Shown: one piece after another, positions 5,166 to 5,685 of the stretch
How the letters are laid out: every line of letters starts with the position of its first letter
Numbering within the stretch: position 1 is the stretch's first letter
Origin: Zoogloeaceae bacterium
Lineage (GTDB): Bacteria > Pseudomonadota > Gammaproteobacteria > Burkholderiales > Rhodocyclaceae
Length of the DNA stretch: 5,685 bases
Reading direction: 5' to 3'
NCBI GenBank assembly: GCA_015657735.1
Contig: SSSX01000242.1
Coordinates: 1 to 5,685 of the forward strand
Translations under genes and position numbers: made by a program
The notes under the pieces: generated by a model
Seen by the model: only the letters and a program-made list of their open reading frames with translations
Told to the model about the DNA's origin: nothing
Databases searched by the model: none

Positions 5166-5685
5166 TCATTGGGCGCCGGCCGCCGCCCCGAAGCCGGCCT
5201 CGCCGGGTCCGGGGGGCGGCTTGCGCCGGCCGAGGAGCAGGAGTTGCGGGGAGTCGTCGATCTCGTCGAGCAGATCGGAAAGTTGCCGCGAGGTGGTGGT
5301 CAGCTCCTGCAGCAGCACGTTCAGGCGCGGCAGCGTGCTGCTGGCGAGGCCCTCGCCGGTGGTGCCGACGAGGCTGTCGATGCGCTCGCCGACGCCCTGC
5401 AGCTTGGCCACCAGGCTGCGCCCGTCGCGGGCCAGCGGCGCCGCGTCGGCGCTCAGGCGCTCGAGGTTGTCGAGGGTGCGGGCGAGGCGCGCGAGATTGT
5501 CCTTGCCGACGACCTGACGCAGCGCGGCGAGGGTCTGCGGGGCCTCCTTCAGCGTGCGGTCGAGGCCGTGGCTGGAAGATTCGAGGTTGGCGAGGGTCCG
5601 CTCGATGCGGGCGATGTTGGCGGGCGCCGCGAGGGTGGTCAGGCGGTCGGCCAGTTCGTGCACCTTCTGCAGCGTCTGCACCGAG
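5166..5685 (-). CDS. MCE/MlaD-family lipid-transport protein, C-terminal part
   Basis: The gene enters from the right edge; 172 C-terminal residues are visible and the start is outside the window. The visible part is helical and coiled-coil-like, with repeated segments such as ARIERTLANLESSSHGLDRT, LARLARTLDNLERLSADAAP and LNVLLQELTTTSRQLSDLLD. It ends LDEIDDSPQLLLLGRRKPPP then GPGEAGF, a tail I recognise from proteobacterial MCE proteins of the MlaD type (often NPQSLLFG then PGPGEPGF). The MCE domain itself would lie upstream. Such proteins are anchored in the inner membrane, bind an MlaE/MlaF-type permease and ATPase, and use the helical region to form a channel for phospholipids or other hydrophobic molecules across the periplasm. 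The following PqiC-type lipoprotein gene, which overlaps or abuts its stop, fits this. The substrate cannot be told. Assignment rests on the tail and the neighbour, since the diagnostic domain is not visible. Confidence 0.82.
   Translation of the reverse strand, partial: SVQTLQKVHELADRLTTLAAPANIARIERTLANLESSSHGLDRTLKEAPQTLAALRQVVGKDNLARLARTLDNLERLSADAAPLARDGRSLVAKLQGVGERIDSLVGTTGEGLASSTLPRLNVLLQELTTTSRQLSDLLDEIDDSPQLLLLGRRKPPPGPGEAGFGAAAGAQ

Noticed and set aside
5140..5169. Ten-residue N-terminal extension of the lipoprotein from the ATG at 5167-5169
   Set aside because: The ATGA overlap with the MCE gene stop is tempting, but the downstream ATG has a better Shine-Dalgarno and gives a standard 21-residue lipoprotein signal. 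The longer form remains possible.
3448..5517. A 689-codon open frame on the plus strand covering the crotonase and lipoprotein genes
   Set aside because: It lies antisense to genes with clear family motifs, and its translation is rich in Arg, His, Ala and Gly without recognisable domains. Long antisense frames are expected in DNA this GC-rich.

Overview
The window looks like ordinary chromosomal DNA of a very GC-rich proteobacterium, most likely a betaproteobacterium of the Azoarcus/Thauera (Rhodocyclales) kind. That rests on the base composition, the style of the proteins (group I EtfBA, a PqiC-type lipoprotein ending an MCE operon) and the gene order; it is an inference, not an identification. 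I see no transposase, integrase, CRISPR array, tRNA, rRNA or plasmid feature. Seven protein-coding genes and one gene end fill almost all of the sequence. All read on the minus strand except one TetR-type regulator.

Read in the direction of transcription, the right-hand block (5685 down to 2820) holds the 3' end of an MCE/MlaD-type lipid-transport protein, a PqiC-like auxiliary lipoprotein, a crotonase-fold protein annotatable as enoyl-CoA hydratase, and a TatD-family metal-dependent hydrolase. The MCE and lipoprotein genes are close-packed. A 16-bp perfect palindrome lies between the lipoprotein and crotonase genes. The crotonase and tatD genes are 19 bp apart. The first two genes serve envelope lipid trafficking, and the third is an acyl-CoA-type fold without the classical hydratase glutamates.

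The tatD gene converges on the plus-strand tetR-type gene (2270-2866), and the two 3' ends overlap by 47 bp with no room for a conventional terminator. The regulator diverges from the left-hand minus-strand operon: etfB, etfA, then the start of a CbiM-like membrane protein that runs off the left edge. EtfA and EtfB form the soluble FAD- and AMP-containing electron carrier that takes electrons from acyl-CoA dehydrogenases to the quinone pool, so the regulator probably responds to an acyl-CoA or fatty-acid-type signal and controls etfBA.

The most informative non-coding feature is the 230-bp divergent gap between etfB and the regulator. It contains a strong 22-bp imperfect palindrome (18 of 22 positions symmetric) and a second, weaker copy exactly 30 bp away. 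Both carry RTAC-N6-GTAT cores, and both overlie candidate promoter elements for the two directions. This looks like a paired operator for the TetR-type protein. etfB also uses a TTG start that is fixed by a strong Shine-Dalgarno and an in-frame stop just upstream.
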